Assembly: GCA_900544465.1 (NCBI GenBank)
Contig: UQVT01000015.1
Span: 1 to 20,281 of the forward strand
Source of the DNA: an uncultured Collinsella sp.
Lineage (GTDB): Bacteria > Actinomycetota > Coriobacteriia > Coriobacteriales > Coriobacteriaceae
Reading direction: 5' to 3'
Length of the DNA: 20,281 nt
Positions 1 to 7,033 of this stretch are shown piece after piece. Below the pieces are notes generated by a model. That model was not told the origin of the DNA, searched no databases, and saw only the letters and a list, made by a program, of their open reading frames with translations. Made by a program: the position numbers and the translations under genes. The number at the start of each line of letters is the position of its first letter. Position 1 is the first letter of the stretch.

Positions 1-92
1 CTAAAGAGCGCGAAACAGCTCGGAAAAGCTCGCTTCGTAGCATGAGCCTAACGATCGATACCACCATAAAGCACGGAAGGGTTGTGGGGATA

Positions 93-617
93 ATGGTCAA
101 CTATGGGTTTGGTATGCCGACGCGCTTGGTTGCGGATGGGGATGTGGCTCGCTGGTGCGGGCGATTGGTTGCCCACTATGGCGGCACCAAGGCACTGGTC
201 GTGCTGGGAGGCGACAAGCACACGCGCGATGAGCTCGTTTCGGCGGCGCTGGGCTCGCTCGATCGTGCCCTGCTCGAACGCGTACTCTTTCGTTGCGGTT
301 CGGCCGGGGGCGACGGGGGAGACGATTTGGTCGATGAGGCCGTAGCCCTGGCAACCGATGAGGGCCTGGACTTTGTCCTGGCGATTGGCGATGCCGATAC
401 TGCTGGCTTTGCGCGCGAGCTCGCGCGTCGCATGGCGGCGCTCGATGCCGGCGAAGACGGTTTTGTCCCTTATGGATGCATTCTCTCGGAGGGCAAGGCG
501 CCTGCTGTCGTGGGCACCGGTGAGGTTCCCGTTTTTGCCATTATCGCGCCCGAACTGCTGGAGGGCATCGGGTCTCCTCTGCGTGAGTTGCTCGGTAGCA
601 TCTGCGCCGCGGCCTAA
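93..617 (+). CDS. N-terminal-domain-only relative of iron-containing alcohol dehydrogenases
   Basis: The 174-residue protein begins MVNYGFGMPTRLV, like the FxFxxPTxIxFG opening of iron-dependent (butanol-type) dehydrogenases. It continues with an alternating beta/alpha pattern: KALVVLGGD near residue 35 and DFVLAIGDADTAGFARELA near 94-112, at the places where the family has GGGS and GGGSxxDxAK. Family members are about 390 residues, with a C-terminal helical domain carrying the metal-binding Asp/His residues. Here the protein stops after the nucleotide-binding-like domain, and the glycine-rich NAD loops are altered. Dehydrogenase activity is therefore unlikely, and a remnant or a repurposed domain is more plausible. 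I chose the ATG at 93 because it matches the family start and has GGAAGG upstream; the ATG at 42 has no ribosome site. The frame is also open to the window edge. In frame 1, bases 1-45 could be the last codons of an upstream gene. Family assignment is moderate. Confidence 0.55.
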   Translation: MVNYGFGMPTRLVADGDVARWCGRLVAHYGGTKALVVLGGDKHTRDELVSAALGSLDRALLERVLFRCGSAGGDGGDDLVDEAVALATDEGLDFVLAIGDADTAGFARELARRMAALDAGEDGFVPYGCILSEGKAPAVVGTGEVPVFAIIAPELLEGIGSPLRELLGSICAAA

Positions 618-627
618 TATTTGCCAT

Positions 628-691
628 AAAAGGACGGGTTATTTTTGGTTGGTAAAGCGTTTGACCTGCCAAAATAAGCCTGTCCCTTTTT
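628..691 (+). terminator. Long imperfect hairpin, probable terminator or dispersed palindromic repeat
   Basis: The left arm (628-648) starts AAAAGGACGGG and the right arm (669-691) ends GCCTGTCCCTTTTT. They pair over about 20 positions with small bulges, around a 20-base loop. The right arm ends in a run of five T, so it can act as a terminator for the preceding gene. Short phosphate-like palindromes containing GGGACAGGCTTATTTTG recur in many bacterial genomes as intergenic repeats, so a dispersed repeat is the alternative. Confidence 0.5.
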
Positions 692-816
692 AATCGGTTG
701 CCGTTTGGGGGCCGATTGGCAACGCTCGCTGATTGTAGTCTTGACCTGCGCTAGAATAGTGGCATCTGAATGTCCGGGCGCATGGAGGCGTGCGCCCGTA
801 TGCTGAGGAGGACTCT

Positions 817-2511
817 ATGGCAACTGTTGCCGCACCTATCGATGCTACGTCGACTGCCGCTTGGAAGGCACTCGAGGCTCATCAGGAGAAGCTTGAGGCC
901 GATGGTATCGACCTCAAGGCCTGGTTCGCTGCTGACGCCGACCGCGTGAACAAGCTGAGCTTTGACGCCGGTGACCTGCACTTCGATCTTTCGAAGAACC
1001 TGGTGACCGATGAGACCGTCAAGCTGCTGTGCGATCTTGCCCGCGAGGTGAAGCTCGAGGAGCGCCGCGACGCCATGTTCTCCGGCGAGCACATCAACAC
1101 CACCGAGGACCGCGCCGTCCTGCACACCGCGCTGCGCCGCCCGGCAAGCGAGAAGGGCCAGCTCATCGTCGACGGCCAGGACGTCGTCGCCGACGTGCAC
1201 GAGGTCCTGGACCGCATGTATGCCTTCGCCGAGCGCGTGCGCTCCGGTGAGTGGAAGGGTGTTACCGGCAAAAAGATCGAGCACCTGGTGTCCATCGGCA
1301 TCGGCGGCTCCGATTTGGGCCCGGTCATGGCTTACGAGGCTCTGCGTCCCTATGCCGACGCCGGTATCGACTGCCGCTACATCTCCAACATCGACCCCAA
1401 CGACCAGGCCGAGAAGCTCAAGGGCTTGGATCCCGAGACCACGCTCGTGATCATCGTCTCCAAGACCTTCACCACGCTCGAGACCCTCACCAACGCCCGC
1501 GAGGTCAAGACCTGGATGCTCGAGCAGCTCAAGGCTCAGGGCGCCATCGACGGCTCCGATGAGCAGAACGCCGAGGCCGTGGCAAAGCACTTCGTCGCCG
1601 TTTCCACCGCACTCGAGAAGGTCGAAGCCTTCGGTATCGACCCCGCCAACGCCTTCGGTTTCTGGAACTGGGTTGGCGGCCGCTATTCCGTTGACTCCGC
1701 CGTGGGCCTGTCGCTGATCGTCGTGCTCGGCCCCGAGCGCTTCCAGCAGTTCCTCGAGGGCTTCCACGCCATCGACGAGTACTTCTGCAACACCCCGCTC
1801 GAGAACAATGCCGTCGCGCTGATGGGCCTGCTCAACGTCTGGTACGTCAACTTCTTCGGTTCCAAGAGCCACGCCGTGCTGCCGTACTGCCAGTACCTGC
1901 ACCGCTTCCCGGCCTACCTGCAGCAGCTCACCATGGAGTCCAACGGCAAGCATGTCCGTTGGGACGGCAGCGCCGTGACCTCCGACACCGGTGAGATCTT
2001 CTGGGGCGAGCCCGGCACCAACGGCCAGCATGCCTTCTACCAGCTGCTGCACCAGGGCACCGTGGTGGTTCCGGCCGATTTCATCGCCTTCGCCAATACC
2101 GCCAACCCTGCGACCGATAGCGGCCAGGACGTGCATGAGCTGTTCCTGGGCAACTTCCTGGCCCAGACCAAGGCGCTCGCCTTTGGTAAGACGGCCGACG
2201 AGGTCCGCGCCGAGGGCACGCCCGAGCAGATTGTCCCCGCCCGCTGCTTTGAGGGTAACCGTCCGACGACCTCGATCTTCGGCGACACGCTGACCCCGTT
2301 CGCGCTCGGCGAGCTCATCGCCCTGTACGAGCACATCACGTTTGTCGAGGGTACGGTCTGGGGCATCGATTCCTACGACCAGTGGGGCGTCGAGTTGGGC
2401 AAGCAGCTTGCCAAGCAGATCACCCCTGCCTTCCACGACGATGCCGCCAAGGCCGAGCAGGACGCTTCGACCCAGGCGCTCATCGAGTTCTATCGCGCGC
2501 ATCGCAAGTAG
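817..2511 (+). CDS. pgi: Glucose-6-phosphate isomerase
   Basis: Interconverts glucose 6-phosphate and fructose 6-phosphate in the cytosol (glycolysis and gluconeogenesis). The 564-residue length is normal (E. coli about 550). Visible landmarks are the phosphosugar-binding SIGIGGSDLGPVMAYEAL, WNWVGGRYSVDSAVGL (PGI signature 1), HRFPAYLQQLTMESNGK with the catalytic Glu, GQHAFYQLLHQGT with the catalytic His, EGNRPTTSI, and DQWGVELGKQLAKQI with the catalytic Lys (signature 2). The ATG at 817 follows GAGGAGG (805-811) at 5 bases. A GTG at 790 in the same frame has no such site and would add nine residues containing the ribosome site. The gene is a single transcription unit closed by the terminator at 2544. 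It is the natural entry point for glucose 6-phosphate made by the FrlB-like enzyme encoded about 10 kb away, although nothing here shows co-regulation. Confidence 0.97.
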   Translation: MATVAAPIDATSTAAWKALEAHQEKLEADGIDLKAWFAADADRVNKLSFDAGDLHFDLSKNLVTDETVKLLCDLAREVKLEERRDAMFSGEHINTTEDRAVLHTALRRPASEKGQLIVDGQDVVADVHEVLDRMYAFAERVRSGEWKGVTGKKIEHLVSIGIGGSDLGPVMAYEALRPYADAGIDCRYISNIDPNDQAEKLKGLDPETTLVIIVSKTFTTLETLTNAREVKTWMLEQLKAQGAIDGSDEQNAEAVAKHFVAVSTALEKVEAFGIDPANAFGFWNWVGGRYSVDSAVGLSLIVVLGPERFQQFLEGFHAIDEYFCNTPLENNAVALMGLLNVWYVNFFGSKSHAVLPYCQYLHRFPAYLQQLTMESNGKHVRWDGSAVTSDTGEIFWGEPGTNGQHAFYQLLHQGTVVVPADFIAFANTANPATDSGQDVHELFLGNFLAQTKALAFGKTADEVRAEGTPEQIVPARCFEGNRPTTSIFGDTLTPFALGELIALYEHITFVEGTVWGIDSYDQWGVELGKQLAKQITPAFHDDAAKAEQDASTQALIEFYRAHRK

Positions 2512-2543
2512 TCGCTGCTGTTAACGCATCGCGCCTTATAGTC

Positions 2544-2583
2544 AGGGGCCCGTATCCTATCGGATGCGGGCCCCTTTGCTTTG
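2544..2583 (+). terminator. Rho-independent terminator of pgi
   Basis: A 14-bp stem (2544-2557 with 2562-2575, AGGGGCCCGTATCC against GGATGCGGGCCCCT, one G-T wobble) closes on a TATC tetraloop and is followed by TTTGCTTT. On the minus strand the following bases are not T-rich, so it appears to act in one direction only. Confidence 0.9.
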
Positions 2584-2652
2584 CCGCGGTCCCGGGGCGC
2601 ACGGCCTTTGTGGAACATCGCCGGGGCGCCGCGCGCTGCGAGAACCCTGCGC

Positions 2653-3957
2653 CTAGATCTCGGCCTCCGCATGGCCTCGCTGCGCCTCGGGCAGCTCCCC
2701 GTAGAGCGGATGGTCTTCGAGCCTAAAGCGCTCGACCTGTTCGGGAGTGCGACCGCGTACAAAGAGCCACGAGCGATCGATCGGCGTCGCCATGAGCGTG
2801 CTGGGCAGTGCGTCGGCGCGGTCGGAAAACACCCGGGCGCTCTCGGGATCCTGGAACGCCAGCACCAGATGCGTGTCGCAGTTGCCCATGATGGAGCGAG
2901 CTCGCGCCCCGCCGTAGAGCGCATCGAGCTGGTTGGTCGACTGCAATAGCAGCGTTGCCCAGATGTTGCGGCTTCGGATAATCGAGAGCACGTTGTCGAT
3001 CTGGGGGATCTGCAGATTTGCGAAGTCATCGAGCATAAAGCGCACGGGCACGGGCAGGCTGCCGTCGGGCTGCCTATCGGCTTCGCGAATGAGGCCCATA
3101 AACGCCTGCGTAATAAAGAGGCCGGTCAGCGGATCGAGATTGCGGTCAATATCGCTTACGGTTACAAACAGGGCGCAGGGGGTGTGTCCCATGGAAGCGA
3201 AGTCCACCTGATGGCACTCACGATAGAGCTGTGCCGCACCGTCGAATCCCAGACACATGACCTTTTCGGCAAGGATGCCGACGATGCTCGCGTGCATGCG
3301 CTCGGCATTTTGCGTAATGGCGTAGCGCCGCCATAGCGAGAGGGCATAGCTTTGGGGGTCGGTCGTGATCAGGTCGTCAAACAATCGGGCCGTGGCACCG
3401 TCCTGCAGGTGCTCGATCAGCTTGATGACCGAGCTGATCGTCTGCTCGTCGGCGGGTAGCTGTTCGGTGACGTAGGCGATAAGACACGACAGCAGGTTTG
3501 CCGCCGCATGATCCCAAAAAGGCTGGTTGTTGTCCTCGATGGGGCAGATGGCCTTTGCCACCGAGAGGATGTCCTGCTGGTTGGGCCTGCCGTCCGCCTT
3601 GCGGCGAATGTGCCTCAGGGGGTTGTAGCCGCAGCGCTCGATGCCGGGCGCAAGGGCCGGGACGGTGTTGAGGTCGGCGAAGTTGAGGCATTGCACGCGG
3701 TAACCGTGGGCTGCCAGCACGGGTCCCACTTCGCGACAGAGCGTGCCTTTGGTGTCGAGCACGATGTAGCTTGCGTTCATTTGCAGCAGGTTGGGCTTGA
3801 GGACGTTTCGGGTCTTGCCGGCTCCCGAGGGGCCGATTACAAGTGCGTTGTTGTTGAGTCCCGTTTGGCGGGTGTCGCAGGAAAGCGTTCGATCCTTGGC
3901 GAGGATGGTGGACGATGCGGACTCAGATGCGGCGAGGCGGCTGGCGAGGTTAGACAT
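2653..3957 (-). CDS. VirD4/TraG-type coupling ATPase without membrane anchor
   Basis: The 434-residue P-loop ATPase belongs to the type IV coupling protein (VirD4/TraG) family. These proteins normally sit at the membrane and feed DNA-protein complexes into a conjugation channel. Seen: Walker A GPSGAGKT at 42-49, YIVLDTKGTLCREVG at 64-78 (family form DPKGE), a helical all-alpha insertion around 125-300, Walker B VRFMLDDFANL at 305-315 (family usually DEF), and LLLQSTNQLDALYG at 336-349. Relatives are about 600 residues and start with two transmembrane helices. This one starts just before the ATPase core and has no hydrophobic N-terminal segment. The ATG at 3957 is preceded by AAGGAGG lying inside the upstream protease gene, with an 8-base overlap, so the two are translationally linked. 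An open frame continues upstream to 4149 but is antisense-like protease sequence. Substrate unknown; no relaxase or VirB gene is in view. Confidence 0.85.
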   Translation of the reverse strand: MSNLASRLAASESASSTILAKDRTLSCDTRQTGLNNNALVIGPSGAGKTRNVLKPNLLQMNASYIVLDTKGTLCREVGPVLAAHGYRVQCLNFADLNTVPALAPGIERCGYNPLRHIRRKADGRPNQQDILSVAKAICPIEDNNQPFWDHAAANLLSCLIAYVTEQLPADEQTISSVIKLIEHLQDGATARLFDDLITTDPQSYALSLWRRYAITQNAERMHASIVGILAEKVMCLGFDGAAQLYRECHQVDFASMGHTPCALFVTVSDIDRNLDPLTGLFITQAFMGLIREADRQPDGSLPVPVRFMLDDFANLQIPQIDNVLSIIRSRNIWATLLLQSTNQLDALYGGARARSIMGNCDTHLVLAFQDPESARVFSDRADALPSTLMATPIDRSWLFVRGRTPEQVERFRLEDHPLYGELPEAQRGHAEAEI

Positions 3958-4567
3958 GGGCGACCTCCTTGGTGGTCGAGAGGATTTCGTGGGCAAAGCC
4001 GAGCTCGACGGCGCGCTTGGCCGAAAGGTAGGTGTCTTTTGCAGTGAGGGACTGGATGCGCTTGGGCGTGAGGCCGCTGCGGTCCGAGAGGATTTGCGTG
4101 AGGGTCTTGCGGGTCTGCATGAGACGCCGGCTGGTTTCCTGCAGCGCAAGTGCCGAGCCGCCTGCCCCCTGGGGGATCAGCGGGTCGTGAATCATGAGCT
4201 CTGCATGGGGCGCCATACGGCGATCGTCGCCGCCCATAAAGATCACGGCGCCCATGGACGCGGCGAATTCCAGGCAGACGGTGCGGATGGGGCACGATGC
4301 GAGGCGCATGGCGTCATAGATCGCGAGACCCGATCGCACGCTTCCGCCGGCGCTGGCGACAAATATGGTGATGGGGCGGCTGGGGTCGGTGGCATCGAGC
4401 AGGCGGATCTGCTGGCATAGGTCGTGGGCCATCGGGGTTTCGATGTTTCCCATGACGGAGAGCTCGCGACGGGCGAGCATCTCATCGTAAATGCTGGTGA
4501 GCGTGATACCTCGGGCGGATTCACGCATGGTGAGGGGGCTGATGATGGGGGAGTGATTGGTGTCCAT
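3950..4567 (-). CDS. ClpP-type serine protease
   Basis: The 205-residue S14-family peptidase has the ClpP fold signature. The catalytic triad reads Ser104 in FAASMGAV, His127 in MIHDPL and Asp178 in TAKDTYLSAKRAVELG. The oxyanion strand ASAGGSV lies at 71-77. The length matches housekeeping ClpP, but the sequence is clearly divergent, for example MIHDPL where housekeeping enzymes have MIHQP. It resembles the ClpP-like proteases carried by mobile elements and phages more than chromosomal clpP. Housekeeping ClpP forms a 14-mer that degrades proteins delivered by ClpX/ClpC. Whether this one oligomerises or uses a Clp ATPase cannot be seen. AAAGGAG stands 5 bases before the ATG. It lies 63 bases after the unknown gene and overlaps the ATPase gene, so the three form one operon. 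A partnership with that ATPase is inferred. Confidence 0.88.
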   Translation of the reverse strand: MDTNHSPIISPLTMRESARGITLTSIYDEMLARRELSVMGNIETPMAHDLCQQIRLLDATDPSRPITIFVASAGGSVRSGLAIYDAMRLASCPIRTVCLEFAASMGAVIFMGGDDRRMAPHAELMIHDPLIPQGAGGSALALQETSRRLMQTRKTLTQILSDRSGLTPKRIQSLTAKDTYLSAKRAVELGFAHEILSTTKEVAHV

Positions 4568-4630
4568 GAGGACTCCTTTCTGTTGGTTGTGTTGTGGAAT
4601 AGGATTGTTGCCCGCGGAGGGGCTGGCGGG

Positions 4631-5521
4631 CTACAGGGTTCGTCCGAGCCTGAGATCGAGCTCGGTTGTGGGGCAGGCTGCCTGTTCGTGCGGCTCGCAA
4701 GCGCCAAGGGCTCCAAAGCGATGGAGCGTTGCGACGGGCGTGGTGTAGGCGAGCCGCAGCTGATGCTCGACAGGGGCACATCCGTCATTTTTGTAATGAG
4801 CCGCGTAGTACTGCGCGATGCTGGCGCTCATCTCACTGCCATTGCGATGGCGCTCAAACTGGCGTCTGCAGGTCTCGATGATCTTTGCTACCGACTTGGG
4901 TGCCGTCGCGGGAACAAGGGCGAGATAGCCCTCAAATAGCTCGTTGATGCTCAGGAGGCACAGTAGGTCGATCAGCGTCCTTATGGCTGCTCCCTCGGCG
5001 GAAAAGTGCGCGGTCATGCGGTTATATCGGTTGCGGTCGACGATGGCCGCATGGGGTCTTGGAGTTTTCTGCCCCGTGGTCCCGGGCTTTTGCCGCGCCT
5101 GTGTATTGAGCTCGACGTTGCAGCGCTTGAGGCCGTCCAACGGAAGGAACAGTGCGGTGCGCAGGGTGTTCCGCTTGCTTTCGAGTTCATGACGCTCGTC
5201 GGGTTCCCATTCGAGCTTGAGTTTCGTGTCGAGCGCCGTAAGCATATGGGCTAGGCAGCCTACGGTAAGAACGTACGAATCGTTGTCGCGTTTTGGGGCA
5301 TAGGGGTCTGTCAGCTTGCGAATGTCGGGGTCGCCCATGATCTTTGTGCAGCGCTTCAGCAGTTGAGGGTGGTCGGCCAAGATCGTCGCGAGCGGTAGCG
5401 ACGCGTAGTTCTTGATGGTCGCGGCGGCAAAGGCGGCGTCATATTCGTTTGCATATGCTCGCTCAATGCGGGCATCCAGAATGCTTTTCTTATCGCCGTC
5501 TTCAGCGCGGTGGTTTGTCAT
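4631..5521 (-). CDS. Unrecognised 296-residue protein, first gene of the ClpP/VirD4-like operon
   Basis: I do not recognise this family. The protein is soluble, rich in predicted helix and in Ala, Leu, Arg and Glu, with no signal peptide or clear membrane segment. The N-terminal part is charged (MTNHRAEDGDKKSILDARIE). A Lys/Arg/Pro-rich linker around residues 165-180 (RQKPGTTGQKTPRP) separates two helical halves. The C-terminal 40 residues contain several Cys and His residues (GALGACEPHEQAACPTTELD) that could bind metal, but no standard zinc motif is evident. The ATG at 5521 follows GGAGAAGCT. An in-frame ATG at 5677 would add 52 residues with a His-rich repeated stretch (HITHGKHITHDNQHI) but has no good ribosome site. 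The position upstream of a protease and an ATPase suggests a substrate, adaptor or regulator. Expression as a real gene is supported by the tight operon and the ribosome site. Confidence 0.7.
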   Translation of the reverse strand: MTNHRAEDGDKKSILDARIERAYANEYDAAFAAATIKNYASLPLATILADHPQLLKRCTKIMGDPDIRKLTDPYAPKRDNDSYVLTVGCLAHMLTALDTKLKLEWEPDERHELESKRNTLRTALFLPLDGLKRCNVELNTQARQKPGTTGQKTPRPHAAIVDRNRYNRMTAHFSAEGAAIRTLIDLLCLLSINELFEGYLALVPATAPKSVAKIIETCRRQFERHRNGSEMSASIAQYYAAHYKNDGCAPVEHQLRLAYTTPVATLHRFGALGACEPHEQAACPTTELDLRLGRTL

Positions 5522-5537
5522 AGCTTCTCCAATCGGT

Positions 5538-5601
5538 TGATGTTCGTGCTGTTTGTTGATGTGTTGGTTGTCGTGAGTGATGTGCTTGCCGTGGGTGATG
5601 T
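5538..5601. repeat. Four direct copies of TGATGT at about two-turn spacing
   Basis: TGATGT begins at 5538, 5557, 5578 and 5596 (steps of 19, 21 and 18 bases). The last two copies extend to GTGATGTGCT. They lie immediately upstream of the start of the minus-strand cassette. Even spacing near two helical turns is typical of cooperative regulator sites or iterons. Because two of the steps are multiples of three, a repeated peptide in an N-terminally longer protein is the alternative. Confidence 0.45.
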
Positions 5602-5838
5602 GCTGACGTTGGGGTGCTATGCGGTTTTCAATGAGCCCGTGAGACAGTTGCTGCAGGGGCGGGATGGAACGGCCCATGCAAGGCGGAAGGCATCGTGCTC
5701 AAAATCGAGACAGCAATGCCCTGGGTGCCTCACATGTGGCAGTTACCTCATTAAGTTGTCATTGCGTTTGGGGTTGTACTTTGCCGATCTTCTTTCTCTT
5801 ACACGCTAAAAACTGAAACTTCATATGCTCGATCAAAC

Positions 5839-5860
5839 GATGACCACCGGAGCGGTCATC
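5839..5860. promoter_or_regulatory. Inverted repeat, possible operator or weak terminator
   Basis: GATGACC (5839-5845) and GGTCATC (5854-5860) are perfect 7-bp arms around an 8-base GC-rich centre. TTTAAAG follows on the plus strand, which is too weak a T-run to call it a terminator with confidence. Its location between divergent transcription units makes an operator equally possible. Confidence 0.35.
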
Positions 5861-6127
5861 TTTAAAGTACTTTCGTTTTGCTGATTTGACAAGAACTAAT
5901 TTTGAAATTTTTTTCTAAGGGATGAAATGAGGTCGGTGGGGCGACCGCGTTTAGCGTCGTCGGCTTTGTATGTAGTGGCTCGGCGTATGGGACGGAGCGA
6001 TTGCGCCCCACGGCTACACGCTGTTCATGTTCGAGACAATATGACTTTTTGCCCGTTGTAAACGGAGTCGCGATGGGTGTTCTGTATGATGGCTCAGACA
6101 AGGTTGTTCAATGACAGGGAGGCATAT

Positions 6128-6970
6128 ATGGCAATCAAAGCCATCGCGATGGATATCGACGGTACGCTCACCAACGATCAGAAAGTGATTAGCCCGCGCA
6201 CGCGTGAGAAGCTGCTCGCGGCGCAGGAATCGGGCATTAAGCTCATCTTGGCTTCGGGCCGTCCCGCATGGGGGCTGCACGCCTTGGCGCAGGAGCTCGA
6301 CCTTCAAAACCATGACGGTCTGCTAGTCGCCTTTAATGGCGCTCACGTCGTCGATGCCCAGACCGACGAGGTGCTGTTCGATCAGGCTATGCCGGCTGAC
6401 GAGCTGCACCGTCTGATTGATCATCTGCGTAATTTTGACGTGATCCCTATGATTTCGCTCGGTCGCGATCTGCACGTCGAGGACTCGTACCATTGCATGA
6501 TCACGCTGCCTGACGGCTCGCAGAAGAATATCGTCAAGTATGAGCGCGACGCGTGCGATCTTAAGATTCGCGAGGTGGAGAGCCTGCATGAGGTCGCTGA
6601 TGCTTATCCCGTGGACAAGCTGCTGACGGCAGGCGACCCGGCATACCTGCAGGCGCATTACGAGGAGATGTATGCGCCCTTTACCCAGACGCTTTCGGGC
6701 ATGTTTACGGCCGACTGGTACTTTGAGTACACGGCGCCCGGTATCGACAAGGCCCGTGCGCTTGAGGGTGCTCTGCCCAAGCTCGGCATCGATGCCAGCG
6801 AGGTCGTCTCGTTTGGCGACGGCCAGAACGACAAGTCCATGATTGAGTGGGCCGGCACCGGTGTTGCCATGGGCAACGCCATCGATGAGGTTAAGGCTGC
6901 AGCCCAGATGGTGACCGCCAATAACAACGAAGACGGTATTGCGGTGGCGCTGGATAAGCTGCTGGGTTAG
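6128..6970 (+). CDS. Cof/YidA-type HAD sugar-phosphate phosphatase
   Basis: The 280-residue HAD-superfamily phosphatase has the IIB cap and the usual length. Motif I is AMDIDGTL with nucleophile Asp9 and acid Asp11. Motif II is LASGRP (Ser43). Lys208 lies in GIDKARALEGALPKLG (motif III), and motif IV is FGDGQNDKSMIEWAG at 229-243. Family members dephosphorylate small phosphosugars and cofactors such as flavin or pyridoxal phosphates, with broad specificity. The exact substrate cannot be read from the sequence. AGGGAGG (6116-6122) lies 5 bases before the ATG at 6128. An upstream in-frame start at 6077 lacks a ribosome site and adds non-conserved residues. A terminator-like hairpin follows, then a second HAD enzyme of another subfamily. 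Confidence 0.92.
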   Translation: MAIKAIAMDIDGTLTNDQKVISPRTREKLLAAQESGIKLILASGRPAWGLHALAQELDLQNHDGLLVAFNGAHVVDAQTDEVLFDQAMPADELHRLIDHLRNFDVIPMISLGRDLHVEDSYHCMITLPDGSQKNIVKYERDACDLKIREVESLHEVADAYPVDKLLTAGDPAYLQAHYEEMYAPFTQTLSGMFTADWYFEYTAPGIDKARALEGALPKLGIDASEVVSFGDGQNDKSMIEWAGTGVAMGNAIDEVKAAAQMVTANNNEDGIAVALDKLLG

Positions 6971-6992
6971 AATCGCCGATAATGCATGGTTC

Positions 6993-7021
6993 GGGCGTCC
7001 GCTTGCGGGCGCCCTTTTGTT
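6993..7021 (+). terminator. Terminator-like hairpin directly before the next ribosome site
   Basis: GGGCGTCC (6993-7000) pairs with GGGCGCCC (7007-7014) with one G-T wobble around GCTTGC, followed by TTTTGTT. The ribosome site AGGGAGG of the next gene starts at 7022, directly after the T-run. It therefore probably gives partial termination or attenuation between two genes read on one transcript, unless the second gene has its own unseen promoter. Confidence 0.75.
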
Positions 7022-7033
7022 AGGGAGGGTGCC

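Larger units (their letters stand above)
5522..6127. other. 606-base stretch without a convincing gene
   Basis: This region separates the divergent minus-strand cassette from the HAD gene and is more AT-rich than its surroundings between about 5750 and 5920. It holds the TGATGT repeats, an inverted repeat at 5839-5860, and an 8-bp long-range inverted pair (GTGGGGCG at 5936, CGCCCCAC at 6004) that could fold in the leader of the HAD gene. TATGAT at 6085-6090 could be a -10 box for that gene, but I see no good -35. Short open frames here have no ribosome sites or recognisable products, and no tRNA fold was found. Promoters for both flanking units must lie here. Confidence 0.5.

Noticed and set aside
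741..757. TTGACC and TAGAAT upstream of pgi as a promoter pair
   Set aside because: The boxes are only 5 bases apart and cannot form one promoter. TAGAAT alone may be a -10, but no -35 at 16-18 bases was found.
751..2502. 583-codon open frame antisense to pgi
   Set aside because: It mirrors pgi codons in a GC-rich gene, has no ribosome site or recognisable motif, and contradicts a clear Pgi product.
3958..4149. N-terminal extension of the VirD4-like ATPase
   Set aside because: The extra 64 residues are the alternate frame of the protease gene (Ser/Pro/Arg-rich), and a perfect ribosome site precedes the ATG at 3957.
5678..6127. Possible tRNA or small structured RNA in the intergenic region
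   Set aside because: No TTCGA-type T-loop or cloverleaf pairing was found; only scattered short inverted repeats.
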